DNA of 64,000 bases from Plotosus lineatus (GCA_024760905.1 CM045729.1:81073050-81137049); one strand, 5' to 3'; shown: positions 50,868 to 61,579, counted from the stretch's first letter. Numbers and translations are program-made. The notes: generated by a model from the letters alone, not told the origin.

Positions 50868-51762
50868 AGATTCTTCATCTTCACCTTCTTCCGCGAGATC
50901 TAGGATCAGATTGCAGGGGCGGCAGCCTAAGCATTGAGGTCTAGATGTCCCTCTCCCGAGCCACTTCCTCCAGCTCTTCCGGGGGAACACTGGGGCATTC
51001 CCAGACAAGCCGAGAGACCTAATCCCTTCAGCATGTTCTAGGTCAACCCGGGGTCTCTTCCTGGTTGTTTTTGCCAGAAACATCACACCAGGATGGTGTT
51101 TGGGAGGCATACAAACCAGAGGCCTTAGCCACCTCAACTGGCTCCTCTCAACGTTCAGCAGCAGCGGTTCTACTCTAAGCTCTCCCCAGATGGCTGAGCT
51201 TCTCACCTTATCTGTAAGGGAGAGCCCTGCCACCCGGTGAAGGAAGCTCATTTCAGCCGCTTGTATCCATGATCTTGTTCTTTCGGACACTACCCAAAGC
51301 TCGTGACCATCGGTGAGGGTTGGAACATAGATTGACTGGTAAATTGAGTTTTGCCTTTCAGCTCAGACATACCTGAACTCCTCCACTTGGGGCAGGATCT
51401 CATTCCAGATCCGGAGGGTGCAATCCACCCTTTTCTGACTGAGAACTATGGCCTCGGACTTGGAAGTGCCGATTCTCATCCCGGCTGCTTTGCACTCTAC
51501 TGTGAATTGATCCAATGAGAACTGGAGGTCCTAGCGTGATGAAGCCAAAAGGACAACGTCATGTGCAAATAACAGAGTTGAGATCCGATGGTCACCAAAC
51601 CAGAACCCCTTGACACCTTGGCTGCGCCTAGAAAAATTCTGTCCATAAAATTTTTAAAAACAGAATCAGTGACAAAAGACAGCCTTGGCAGACTCCAACC
51701 CTCACCGGAAATGAATTTGATCTGTTGTTCCCAGTGTGGACCAAACTCTACCTCTGGTGATT
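50868..51762 (-). mobile_element. Rex3 LINE, 5'-truncated 3' part
   Basis: The minus strand reads ERTRSWIQAAEMSFLHRVAG and RSQLRWLRPLVCMP, with the RT-side landmark cagtgacaaaagacagcctt near 51,667, close to the published Rex3 forward primer as I remember it. Several frame breaks. A GAAGA-rich 3' tail lies at about 50,868-50,890. Confidence 0.8.
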
Positions 51763-52480
51763 CGTGTATGTTTGTTTTTCTTTTCACAATACTGCAGACA
51801 AATTATGTTAGACACCAACAAATAAGAAAGGAGGGGGAAAAAAAAAAACCTTAATTTTCATTCCAGGTGGGACATTTTATTCAGGTTTGGATGCATGCAC
51901 ATGAGTTTGGGAATGACACACATGGCATCAATGCGCTTTGAAAATGCGCTACCTTGTTACCCTGCAGGCCAATAGAAGAAAGTAGACTGTGGTGCAAAAA
52001 ACACCGTGTAAATGAGTATACTAATCCATTAAGGAGAGAGGGGAAGTGCTCACGTTGGTATTTTGCAAGAAGCAAGGTGTATACTGGGAAAAGTGATGGT
52101 GTCATAATGCTGATTAAGAGCAGATTTGAAGCATCCACTGGGAAGAGTGAGGCACGGAGTACAACTCAGAGCATCTGGTGATGATACAGGAAATGATTTC
52201 AAAGGGATTTAGATAGCTAATGGTCTGATTGTGAGAGCGCTTTGAGAGAGACAGAGAGAATTTCTTTCAGTCAAGTGCATCATATAATCTGTGAAGGGTG
52301 ACAGAAACCTCAGACATTTTGTCATAGCATGTGAATCCAACATGGAACACCCAGATTACACCCAGAGTGAACAATGCCACAGTAAACTGGGACCAGATCC
52401 AACCTCCCTCATGATATCCTGATGGGTAAACAAATGTGTGTGACACAACCACACACACACACACACCATATATGTATTTC
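51763..52480. other. no feature recognised
   Basis: Unassigned sequence. The open frames at 51,881-52,181 on both strands show no known motif. Confidence 0.4.
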
Positions 52481-52612
52481 CTTTCGGCTTTCTCCCTTTT
52501 TCTCGGGAGTCGCCACAGCGAATCATCGGATTCGCACATTTGATTTGGCATAGGTTTTTATGTCGAATTCCCTTCCTGTCACAACCCTTTTAGCAAGGGA
52601 CAGAAACAGAAG
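52481..52612 (-). mobile_element. RTE-tailed SINE, distal part
   Basis: Minus strand: the RTE 5'-like block (gctaaaagggttgtgacagg) and 3' end (attcgctgtggcgactcccg) without the tRNA-like head. Confidence 0.78.
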
Positions 52613-52634
52613 AATATATAGATACACACACACA

Positions 52635-54172
52635 AGTCCTTCTCAAAAAATTAGCATATTGTGATAAAGTTAATTATTTTCTGTAATGTACTGCTAAAAA
52701 TTAAACTTTCATGAATCTAAAATATATTGCAATCCAACTGAAATATTTCAGGTCTTTTATTGTTTTAATACTGATGATTTTTGCATACAGCTCATGAAAA
52801 ACCAAAAATCCCTATCTCAAAAAATTAGCATATTTCATCCGACCAATTAAAAAAAAAAAAAAAAAAAAAAAAAAGTGTTTTTAGTACAAAAAAGTCAACC
52901 TTCAAATAATTATATTCAGTTATGCACTCAATACTTGGTCGGGAATCCTTTTGCAGAAATGACTGCTTCAATGCGGCGTGGCATGGAGGCAATCAGCCTG
53001 TGGCACTGCTGAGGTGTTACGGAGGCCCAGGATGCTTCGATAGCGGCCTTAAGCTCATCCACAGTGTTGGGTCTGGTGTCTCTCAACTTTCTCTTCACAA
53101 TATCCCACAGATTCTCTATGGGGTTCAGGTCAGGAGAGTTGGCAGGCCAATTGAGCACAGTAATACCATGGTCAGTAAACCATTTAGCAGTGGTTTTGGC
53201 ACTGTGAGCAGGTGCCAGGTCGTGCTGAAAAATGAAATCTTCATCTCCATAAAGCTCTTCAGCAGATGGAAGCATAAAGTGCTCCAAAATCTCCTGATAG
53301 CTAGCTGCATTGACCCTGCCCTTGATAAAACACAGTGGACCAACACCAGCAGCTGACATGGCACCCCCAGACCATCACTGACTGTGGGTACTTGCCACTG
53401 GACTTCAGGCATTTTGGCATTTCCTTCTCCCCAGTCTTCCTCCAGACTCTGGCACCTTGATTTCCGAATGACATGCAAAATTTGCTTTCATCCGAAAAAA
53501 GTACTTTGGACCACTGAGCAACAGTCCAGTGCTGCTTCTCTGTAGCCCAGGTCAGGCACTTCTGCTGCTGTTTCTGGTTCAAACGTGGCTTGACCTGGGG
53601 AATGCGGCACCTGTAGCCCAGTCCACTGCTTCCACAGGTCCCCCAAGGTCTGGAATCGGCCCTTCTCCACAATCTTCCTCAGGGTCCGGTCACCTCTTCT
53701 GGTTGTGCAGCGTTTTCTGCCACACTTTTTCCTTCCCACAGACGTCCCACTGAGGTGCCTTGATACAGCACTCTGGGAACAGCCTATTCGCTCAGAGATT
53801 TCTTTCTGTGTCTTACCCTCTTGCTTGAGGGTGTCAATGATGGCCTTCTGAACAGCAGTCAGGTCAGCAGTCTTACCCATGATTGTGGTTTTGAGTAATG
53901 AACAAGGCTGGGAATTTTTAAAAGCCTCAGGAATCTTTTGCAGGTGTTTAGAGTTAATTGGTTGATTCAGATGATTAGGTTAATAGCTCGTTTAGAGTAC
54001 CTTTTCATAATATGCTAATTTTTTGAGATAGGAATTTTGGGTTTTCATGAGCTGTATGCCAAAATCATTAGTATTAAAACAATAAAAGACTTGAAATGTT
54101 TCAGTTGGTGTGCAATGAATCTAAAATACATGAAAGTTTCATTTTTATCAGTACATTACAGAAAATAATGAA
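52635..54172 (-). mobile_element. Tc1-like transposon copy 2, right end lost
   Basis: The left terminus agtccttctcaaaaaattag is intact. The right inverted repeat stops at gaaaataatgaa and is replaced by an AT microsatellite. A 24-bp poly-A run and an extra string interrupt the left repeat near 52,850. Confidence 0.9.
52928..53880 (-). pseudogene. Tc1 transposase, copy 2, two frameshifts
   Basis: Tc1 transposase in three frames. The N-terminus (MGKTADLTAVQKAIIDTLK, helix-turn-helix EISERIGCSQSAVSRHLSG, arginine-rich GRKKCGRKRCTTRRGDRTLR) runs from 53,880. The middle has FSDESKF (catalytic Asp) and NQGARVWRKTGEKEM. The C-terminus has QHDLAPAHSAKT (catalytic Asp) and NPIENLWDIVK (catalytic Glu), ending GFPTKY. 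The frame changes near 53,505, in a run of six A/T, and again near 53,365. It is better preserved than copy 1. Confidence 0.9.

Positions 54173-54237
<65 letters not shown>
54173..54237. repeat. (AT)n microsatellite
   Basis: About 65 bp of AT replacing the Tc1 right end. Confidence 0.92.
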
Positions 54238-54238
<1 letters not shown>

Positions 54239-54289
54239 TACAGATTTCCTTGATTCACAGATTTTTGGGATGAGAGAGAGGGATTTCGT

Positions 54290-54420
54290 TTCTGCTTTTT
54301 CTCTTTATCAGGGGTCGCCACAGCGAATGATTGGCATGTTTGATTTGGCAGAGGTTGGCCCTTCCTGACACAACCCTTTTAGCAAGGGACAGAAACACGC
54401 TGACGGCTATGCAGCTTGTA
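54290..54420 (-). mobile_element. RTE-tailed SINE, distal part
   Basis: The strings tcaggggtcgccacagcgaa, aacccttttagcaagggaca and cacgctgacggctatgcag are the inverse of the SINE body. Confidence 0.75.
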
Positions 54421-54540
54421 TTAAATCCGACAATTATTACTAGTAGTTGTAGTAAAACGTTTGTTGATATAAAAGTTAAAATAAAATGTATACTTCTTTT
54501 TTGTATTTAAAAACTACAACTTTTTTAAAATTACACGAAA

Positions 54541-54781
54541 CACTGACACGGTGGACACGTCAGTCCCCCAGAGGTTTCAGATATTCTTTTCTCACCCTCA
54601 TTGCGCAAGTTTCCGCCTTTTAGCCAGGGTCGTTTTCAAGCCAAATGGGGAGTTTTGTAATCGTCACATCTTACGAGCCAATCAGATCTTAGGAGGCGGG
54701 ATTAGTCGTACTACAGACGGAAGCAATCCTGTCGGTTTGTTTGCGGGTTGCTAACAGTGGCGGCGAGTTTAAAAAGCGAAT
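54541..54781 (+). promoter_or_regulatory. promoter of an unrecognised + strand gene
   Basis: Within 110 bp before the ATG at 54,782 are a CCAAT box (gagccaatcag, about 54,675), an E2F-like aggaggcggga (about 54,691) and tttaaaaagcg next to the start, which could act as a CHR-type element. The CCAAT, E2F and CHR combination is typical of cell-cycle genes; this reading is inference from motifs only. Confidence 0.5.
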
Positions 54782-56397
54782 ATGAGTCACGAGTTATCGG
54801 GCAGTGACTCCGACATAAAATCTGAACTACTGAAGAAGGAGTATTTAGAAAGGAGAAATCAGGTATTTAATGTTGTATTTCCTCACAAAATAACGGGACT
54901 GTCTCAGGAGTTTAACAACGAGTGAGCTGAGATTAAAAATGGTTAATAAACTTTAGCTGTGTGTTTAAGATGATGCTAATAATGCGTTCATTTGTAGTTT
55001 TGACGAGCGCATAAACTCAAATCTAATCCAAAATTTGCAGGTACAACGGGAACTACTGGGCCCGATATCGAAGGGCATTCTAATTGATAGATGGTGCCCT
55101 AAGTAGGGGGCACATGCCATAATTCCACAGGGCACGAGGATAGGGAGTAGAGCGGTATTTAGGATTCAGCCCTAATTTCTGCTAAAATCCACTCCTTGTG
55201 GGAATTTACATATTTAAATGTTTTCATAAAGATTTTTTTTTAATTCTATTTATTAGGTTTCGTCCAACGAAGAAGTCCAAGTGAGTAAAAAATATGGAGG
55301 CAATTTGGAAAGGCCCACATCGTACTGTAAGTAGGGTATACAGTAAACTGCACTGGTGTATACTGTGTATATATACAGTACTGTATATGTATATACTGTA
55401 CAGTACTGAATATGCATGTGTGTATATGTATGTATGTGTGTTGTGAGCGTATATGTATGTATGTATATACTGTATATGATTCAAGATTCTTTATTGCCAT
55501 TTGTGCTTTTACACACATGGGACTTTCTTGTGTGGTCCTGCCTTTGCAGGACTTTTGACTTTAGTCAGGTCGTGGAACAAAACAGGAAGGCTCAGAACGG
55601 CAAAAACAAAAACTTGTATAGAATAAAGTCCTATATAAAAAAAATCCTATGTATAAAAGCAACCTTACACAGGCCCAGTAAACAGTACAATTATAGTAAA
55701 ATATTGTATGTACTGTATATGTAAAATATGTATGTATATACAGTCGGCCCCCAACTTACGAGAACCCCTGTGTACGAAATCCCCGGGTTACGAAAAACAT
55801 TTTCTTGAGTTTCCGTCCCCGAGATATGAAACAACCCCATCTTACGACAAGACATTCAAAATTCAAACACGCCAATCGACGCTCGAGTTGCTCTCTCATT
55901 GGCTGTCTCTCAACATCCCGCCCCCTGGCCTCCCAGAGATAGACAGAAGGAAGCTTCACTCTTTAGTTTTTAGTTTAGTTTTTTAAGTTGTTTAATTCCG
56001 TAAATGTTTAATAAATGTGGGTGCATGTTGAGCTCATCTGGAATTCTGATCCTTCAAGGAATCAAATTAAAGTTGAGTTTGTCAAGCAGGGAATGCGCTT
56101 TGAATTCACGTCTTGTGGGCGTGGCCTGACAGATAGTGAGAGAGAGAAGGAATAATGCTTTAGTTTTTAGTTTAGTTTTTTAAGTTGTTTTAATTCAGTA
56201 AATGATCAAGCAGGGAATGCGCTTTGAATTCACGTCTTGTGGGCGTGGCCCGCAGCGCGAGAGAGAGAAGGAGCAACGCTTTAGTTTTTAGTTTAGTTTT
56301 TTAAGTTGTTTTAATTCAGTAAATGGTCAAGCAGGGAATGCGCTTTGAATTCACGTCTTGTGGGCGTGGCCTGCAGCGTGTGCCGCACGCGAGAGAG

Positions 56398-56435
<38 letters not shown>

Positions 56436-56702
56436 ATAAAAAATGTTTAATAATGGTTTAATTAATAAATGTTAATTTTCTTTTACTTTTAACACATAAT
56501 TCATACAAAATTTGGTGTACTTTTATCATTTTTAAAGGGTTTATGGGGTTTATCCTGTCCAAAGACTGGAGCCTTGGAACGAATTAGGCGTTTAACATGT
56601 AAGATGCGACCCCTACTTACGAAATCCCCGAAATTCAAAAAGGGCTCTTAAACGGATTAATTTCGTAAGTTGGGGGCCGACTGTACAGTGTATATACTAT
56701 TC

Positions 56703-56765
<63 letters not shown>

Positions 56766-57015
56766 ATGTATGTGTGTGTGTGGCAGTAGTGGCCTGGTGA
56801 TGTAGGGCGCTGGATTGCTGATCCTAAGATTGGGGGTTCAAGTCCCACTCTCAACAAAATTGTCACTGTCCCCTACAGTGCAGCTAACTTGGTTATCAAA
56901 GGCTGGCCATGTCTCTCACTGTCTATGGTGTGAGGCATGTAAAAGAAGCATTGCGTATCATTCGCTGTGGCGACCCCTGATAAAGGGAAAAAGCCGAAAG
57001 GAAATCTCTCTCTCT

Positions 57016-57049
<34 letters not shown>

Positions 57050-59413
57050 CATATACACACACACCGTGTTCAACGTAATAAGTGCGCCACTCCCAGTGTT
57101 TTTGATTTTGCATGTGTACAGGGAACAAAATGGTAGATCAAACTTAGCAATTTTATTCGATCAGTCTCTGTAATGGTAAAATGAGGTGTGCACTGCCTGT
57201 AAAAGTGAGTTTACACAGTATTTCAAGACCCCCCCTGCCACTGGGGAATATCGATAATGTTCATCATTAATAACACATGTGATTGTTCCACTGTGCTTTA
57301 AAAAACAGGCAAATATTTTGCTGTTCTCTTGGTAAAGGTCCAACAACCAGTGAACCATTAGAAACCGCTACAACAAAACTATCGGATGTTCAGAATGAAT
57401 GGAGCGATGAGCCAGATATGGATCTATCAGAAAGTAATGACGAGTATTTTTCACCCGATTCTCCTGCTCACTCACGTCATAAATTTAAAGATATTCCTTT
57501 TGTTTATGTTCATATTGAGTGGTGGCATGTGAATGAGGAAAATGAGAGAGAAAAAAGAGTAGAAGAGGTAACCATTGAGGAGCAGGATGTAGCAAAGATC
57601 AGTAAGGGTGAAGTGAGAAGGGCATTGAAGAGGATGAAGAATGGAAAGGCAGTTGGTCCTGATGATATACCTGTGGAGGTATGGAAGTGTCTAGGAAAGG
57701 TAGCAGTAGATTTTCTGACAAGAACATTCAACAAGGTATTAGAGAGTGAGCAGATGCCGGAGGAGTGGAGGAGAAGTGTGCTGGTGCCCATTTTTAAGAA
57801 CAAGGGAGACGTGCAGAGTTGCAGCAACTACAGAGGGATAAAGTTGATGAGCCATACGATGAAGTTATGGGAAAGAATAGTGGAAGCTAGACTAAGGGCA
57901 GAGGTGAGCATTTGTGAACAACAGTTTGGTTTCATGCCAAGAAAGAGCACCACAGATGCAATGTTTGCCTTGAGGATGTTAATAGAGAAGTACAGAGAAG
58001 GTCAGAGGGAGCTACATTGTGCCTTTGTGGATCTGGAAAAAGCATATGACAGGGTGCCAAGAGAAGAACTGTGGTATTGCATGAGGAAGTCTGGAGTGGC
58101 AGAGAAGTATGTTAGAGTGGTGCAGGACATGTATGAGAGATGTAAGACAGCGGTGAGGTGTGCTGTCGGTGTGACCGGCAATTCAAGGTGGAGGTGGGAC
58201 TGCATCAAGGGTCAGCTCTGAGCCCCTTCTTGTTTGCTATGGTGATGGACAGGCTGACAGACGAGGTGAGACAAGAATCTCCATGGACTATGATGTTTGC
58301 AGATGACATCGTGATCTGTAGTGAGAGCAGAGAACAAGTACAGGAAAATCTAGAGAGGTGGAGGTATGCCCTGGAAAGGAGAGGAATGAAGGTTAGCCTC
58401 AGAAAATCAGAATACATGTGTGTGAATGAGAAGGACCCAGGAGGAACGGTGATGTTACAGGGAGCAGAGATAACGAAGGTGGAGGATTTTAAGTACTTAG
58501 GCTCAACAATCCAGAGCAATGGAGAGTGTGGAAAAGAGGTGAAGAAGCGTGTGCAGGCAGGCTGGAATGGTTGGAGAAAAGTATCCGGTGTGATGTGCGA
58601 TAGGAGAGTGTCAGCAAGAATGAAGGGAAAAGTGTACAAGATGGTGGTGAGGCCAGCGATGTTGTATGGCTTAGAAACAGTGGCCCTGGGGAAAAGACAG
58701 GAGGCGGAGCTGGAGGTAGCAGAGATGAAAATGTTGAGGTTCTCCCTGGGAGTAACGAGGATGGATAGGATCAGAAATGAGTATATCAGAGGGACAGCCC
58801 ACGTAAGATGTTTTGGAGACAAAGTCAGAGAGGCTAGATTGAGATGGTTTGGACATGTACAGAGGAGGGATAGTGAGTATATTGGCAGTAGGATGCTGAG
58901 TTTGGAACTACCAGGCAGAAGGCCTCGAGGAAGACCGAAGAAGAGATTTATGGATGTGGTGAAGGAAGACATGAAGGTCGTTGGAGTCAGAAAAGAAGAT
59001 GCGGAGGACAGGGTGAGGTGGAGGCGGATGATTTGCTGTGACGACCCCTGAAGGGAGCAGCCGAAAGTAAAAGAAGAAGAAGAAGATTGTTCCACTGTGC
59101 TTTAAAAAACAGGCAAATATTTTGCTGTTCTCTTGGTAAAGGTCCAACAACCAGTGAACCATTAGAAACCGCTACAACAAAACTATCGGATGTTCAGAAT
59201 GAATGGAGCGATGAGCCAGATATGGATCTATCAGAAAGTAATGACGAGTATTTTTCACCCGATTCTCCTGCTCACTCACGTCATAAATTTAAAGATATTC
59301 CTTTTGTTTATGTTCATATTGAGTGGTGGCATGTGCTAAAGTTGACATTCTTGTTGATTGGCACGGTTTTACTTCCTGGAAAATGTTTAAAGGAACAGCA
59401 CTGGGAGGGAAAA
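54782..59413 (+). CDS. unrecognised host gene, exons partly resolved
   Basis: Exon 1, 54,782-54,862, starts [19 protein letters not shown] and ends at cag|gtattt in phase 0. Exon 2, 55,257-55,280 (VSSNEEVQ), lies between ttattag and gtgagt. A later exon ends at 59,413 (aaa|gtaagt) and reads [20 protein letters not shown], then [19 protein letters not shown], then a hydrophobic [15 protein letters not shown]. Its 5' part is also present at 57,281-57,531, before the RTE insertion. Its acceptor could be aacag|g at 59,113, and a phase-compatible 11-bp microexon (about 57,120-57,130) would link it to exon 2, but this is speculative. The N-terminal half is acidic and serine-rich, consistent with a regulated or nuclear protein. 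Further exons must lie beyond 59.4 kb or remain unseen. Confidence 0.5.
55281..55740. repeat. intron sequence with TATGTA-rich repeats
   Basis: Imperfect tatatactgtacagta and tatgtatgtatg repeats at 55,350-55,480. The stretch near 55,482-55,560 (ttcaagattctttattgcca) resembles a fish repeat I cannot name. Confidence 0.5.
55741..56683. mobile_element. pogo-like MITE with internal tandem repeats
   Basis: Ends CAGTCGGCCCCCAACTTACG and its inverse cgtaagttgggggccgactg are near perfect, flanked by TA (55,739-55,740 and 56,684-56,685). Inside, a unit of 121-124 bp starting aagcagggaatgcgctttga is repeated three times (56,084, 56,208, 56,329). A GT microsatellite lies at 56,401-56,432. Confidence 0.85.
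56707..56780. repeat. (AT)n-(GT)n microsatellite
   Basis: AT run to about 56,755, then GT/GTAT. Confidence 0.92.
56783..57010 (+). mobile_element. RTE-tailed SINE with internal deletion
   Basis: Complete head and linker to gtaaaagaagcattgcgta, then directly attcgctgtggcgacccctg and gccgaaaggaaatct. The RTE 5'-like block is missing, while the RTE-like 3' end is kept. Confidence 0.82.
57281..57531 (+). repeat. 251-bp direct duplication, left copy (contains exon sequence)
   Basis: Identical by eye over all 251 bases to 59,085-59,335 (offset 1,804). It contains the acceptor-side part of the host exon. The RTE insertion fills the space between the two copies. Confidence 0.95.
57532..59051 (+). 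pseudogene. RTE reverse transcriptase, copy D, one frameshift
   Basis: Reverse transcriptase and C-terminal domain of the [88 protein letters not shown] (catalytic), [18 protein letters not shown]. The endonuclease is absent through 5' truncation. A small indel near 58,175 (gtgaccggcaattcaagg, where copy A has gtgacagaagagttcaagg) changes frame. Upstream, the frame is open and continuous with the host exon at 57,283-57,531. Confidence 0.9.
57532..59084 (+). mobile_element. RTE LINE copy D, 5'-truncated, between two target copies
   Basis: It starts within the ORF ([12 protein letters not shown], equal to about 3,285 of copy A) and runs to the 3' tail and GAA repeat. The reverse transcriptase is well preserved. 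Confidence 0.93.
59085..59335 (+). repeat. 251-bp direct duplication, right copy
   Basis: See 57,281-57,531. This copy runs on into the rest of the exon and its splice donor, so it represents the intact side. Confidence 0.95.
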
Positions 59414-59704
59414 GTAAGTTCTCTGCTGTTTTCTGTTTATGTTCAGCATCTATGTAAGTAATTTGGAATTTGGTTGATACCACAAAGTGAATAACACAAA
59501 TACCAGTAAAACTCTTTTATTGTTCTGTTATTATTCATGTTTTCCACCTCAATGGTAATAAGCACTTACCGTTCTACTGTGCTGGTAATCATTTTAATAA
59601 GTGCCCACCCACTACAAATTTTTTGCGCCCTGCGTGCTTATCACGTCAAATACGATGTGTGTGCATATAAATAAATAAATATAATTTGTGTGTGCGCACA
59701 TATA
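59414..59704. other. intron or intergenic, no feature recognised
   Basis: AT-rich with no repeat or exon signal. Confidence 0.4.
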
Positions 59705-60062
59705 GGGGCAGTGGTGGTCCAGTGGTATAGGGCGCTGGATCGCTGATTTAAAGGTTGGGGGTTCGAGTCCCACTCTCCACAAGGTTGTCACTGCCCCCCC
59801 CAGTGCGGCTAACTGGGTTATCAAAGGCGGGCCATGTCTCTCACTGTCTATGGTGAGAGGCATGTAAAAGAACCTTTCTAAAAGAACCTGACATTCGTAA
59901 AGAGTAGGCTGCAAAGTCGTCAGCGTGTTTCTGTACCTTGCTAAAAGGGTTGTGACAAGAAGGGTCATCCGACGTAAAAACCTCTGCCAAATCAAACGTG
60001 CGAATCAGATGATTCGCTGTGGTGACTCCCGAGTAAAAGGGAAAAAGCCGAAAGGAAGACAG
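59705..60062 (+). mobile_element. RTE-tailed tRNA-derived SINE, full length
   Basis: Head ggggcagtggtggtccagtg, B box ggttcgagtcc, linker, RTE 5'-like block (agggttgtgacaagaaggg, catccgacgtaaaaacctct, gccaaatcaaacgtgcgaat) and RTE 3'-like end (gatgattcgctgtggtgact, gccgaaagga). It is the best template for the family's structure. Imperfect acacata repeats flank it. Confidence 0.9.
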
Positions 60063-60077
60063 AATACACACATATTC

Positions 60078-61379
60078 TGGTCCTTCTCAAAAAAATTAGC
60101 ATATTGTGATAAAGTTCATTATTTTCTGCAATGTACTGATAAAAACTTTCATATATTTTAGATTCATTGCACACCAACTGAAATATTTCAGGTCTTTTAT
60201 TGTTTTAATACTGATGATTTTGGCATACAGATTATGAAAACCCAAAATTCCTATCTAAAAAAATTAGCATATCATGAAAAGGTACTCTAAACGAGCTATT
60301 AACCTAATCATCTGAATCAACCAATTAACTCTAAACTTACTGTCCAGAAGGCCATCATTGACACCCTCAAGCAAGAGGGTAAGACACAAAGAAATCTCTG
60401 AACGAATAGGCTGTTCCCAGAGTGCTGTATCAAGGCACCTCAGTGGGACGTCTGTGGGAAGGAAAAAGTATGGCAGAAAACGCTGCACAACCAGAAGAGG
60501 TGACCGGACCTTGAGAAAGATTGTGGAGAAGGGCCGATTCCAGACCTTGGGGGACTGTGGAAGCAGTGGACTGAGTCTGGAGTAGAAACACCCAGAGCCA
60601 CCGTACACAGGCGTGTGCAGGAAATGGGCTACAGGTGCCTCATTTCCCAGGTCAAGCCACTTTTGAGCCAGAAACAGCGGCAGAAGAAATTCCTTTTTTT
60701 TTTTTGGAGGAAAGCAAATTTTGGATGTCATTCGGAAATCAAGGTGCCAGAGTCTGGAGGAAGACTGGGAAGAAGGAAATGCCAAAATGCCTGAAGTCCA
60801 GTGTCAAGTACCCACAGTCAGTGATGGTCTGGGGTGCCATGTCAGCTGCTGGTGTTGGTCCACTGTGTTTTATCAAGGGCAGGGTCAATGCAGCTAGCTA
60901 TCAGGAGATTTTGGAGCACTTCATGCTTCCATCTGCTGAAAAGCTTTATGGAGATGAAGATTTAATTTTTCAGCACGACTTGGCACTCACAGTGACAAAA
61001 CCACTGGTAAACTGTTTCCTGACCATGGTATTACTGTGCTCAATTGGCCTGCCAACTCTCCTGACCTGAACCCCATTGAGAATCTGTGGGACATTGTGAA
61101 GAGAAAGTTGAGAGACACCAGACCCAACACTGTGGATGAGCCTAAGGCCGCTATCAAAGCATCCTGGGCCTCCATAACACCTCAGCAGTGCCACAGGCTG
61201 ATTGGCTCCATGCCACGCCGCATTGAAGCAGTCATTTCTGCAAAAGTATTTCCGACCAAGTATTGAGTGCATAACTGAACATAATTATTTGAAGGTTGAC
61301 TTTTTTGTATTAAAAGCACTTTTGTTGTTGGTCGGATGAAATATGCTAATTTTTTGAGATAGGGATTTTGGGTTTTTTT
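60078..61379 (+). mobile_element. Tc1-like transposon copy 3, right end lost
   Basis: Left terminus tggtccttctcaaaaaaatt and inverted repeat are present. The right repeat fades after tttttgagatagggatttt. Same family as copies 1 and 2 but in the opposite orientation. Confidence 0.88.
60346..61266 (+). pseudogene. Tc1 transposase, copy 3, multiply broken
   Basis: The start codon and first residues are deleted (it begins at TVQKAIIDTLKQEGK). The helix-turn-helix EISERIGCSQSAVSRHLSG is in the 60,358-60,585 frame. In 60,635-61,069 the first catalytic motif reads EESKFWMSF where copies 1 and 2 have SDESKF, so the catalytic Asp is lost after a local T-run insertion. QHDLA keeps the second Asp, but the following APAHSAKT segment is frameshifted. 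The last frame, 61,036-61,266, has SPDLNPIENLWDIVK (Glu) and ends FPTKY. It is the most degraded of the three. Confidence 0.88.
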
Positions 61380-61579
61380 GTAGCAGGTAAATATGCATTA
61401 TTATAAATAAAATATGTGAATTTAATCAACCATTATAAGCAGTGATAATTGTAATGTATTATTGCATAAGCGCTTATTTGTGTAGCTCTATTTGGGAATA
61501 GAACAAGCACCTTAGCCGTTATGAGGTGGTAGTCGCTCTTCCCGGTTCCTGGCTCCTAATTTTGCAGACGACAGCTTAC
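61380..61579. other. no feature recognised
   Basis: Short spacer between the Tc1 copy and the minus-strand exon below; intron side of that exon. Confidence 0.35.

Noticed and set aside
59705..59790. tRNA gene(s) at the SINE heads
   Set aside because: A and B boxes are recognisable, but no cloverleaf with paired acceptor stem could be formed by eye, and each head is joined to a SINE body.
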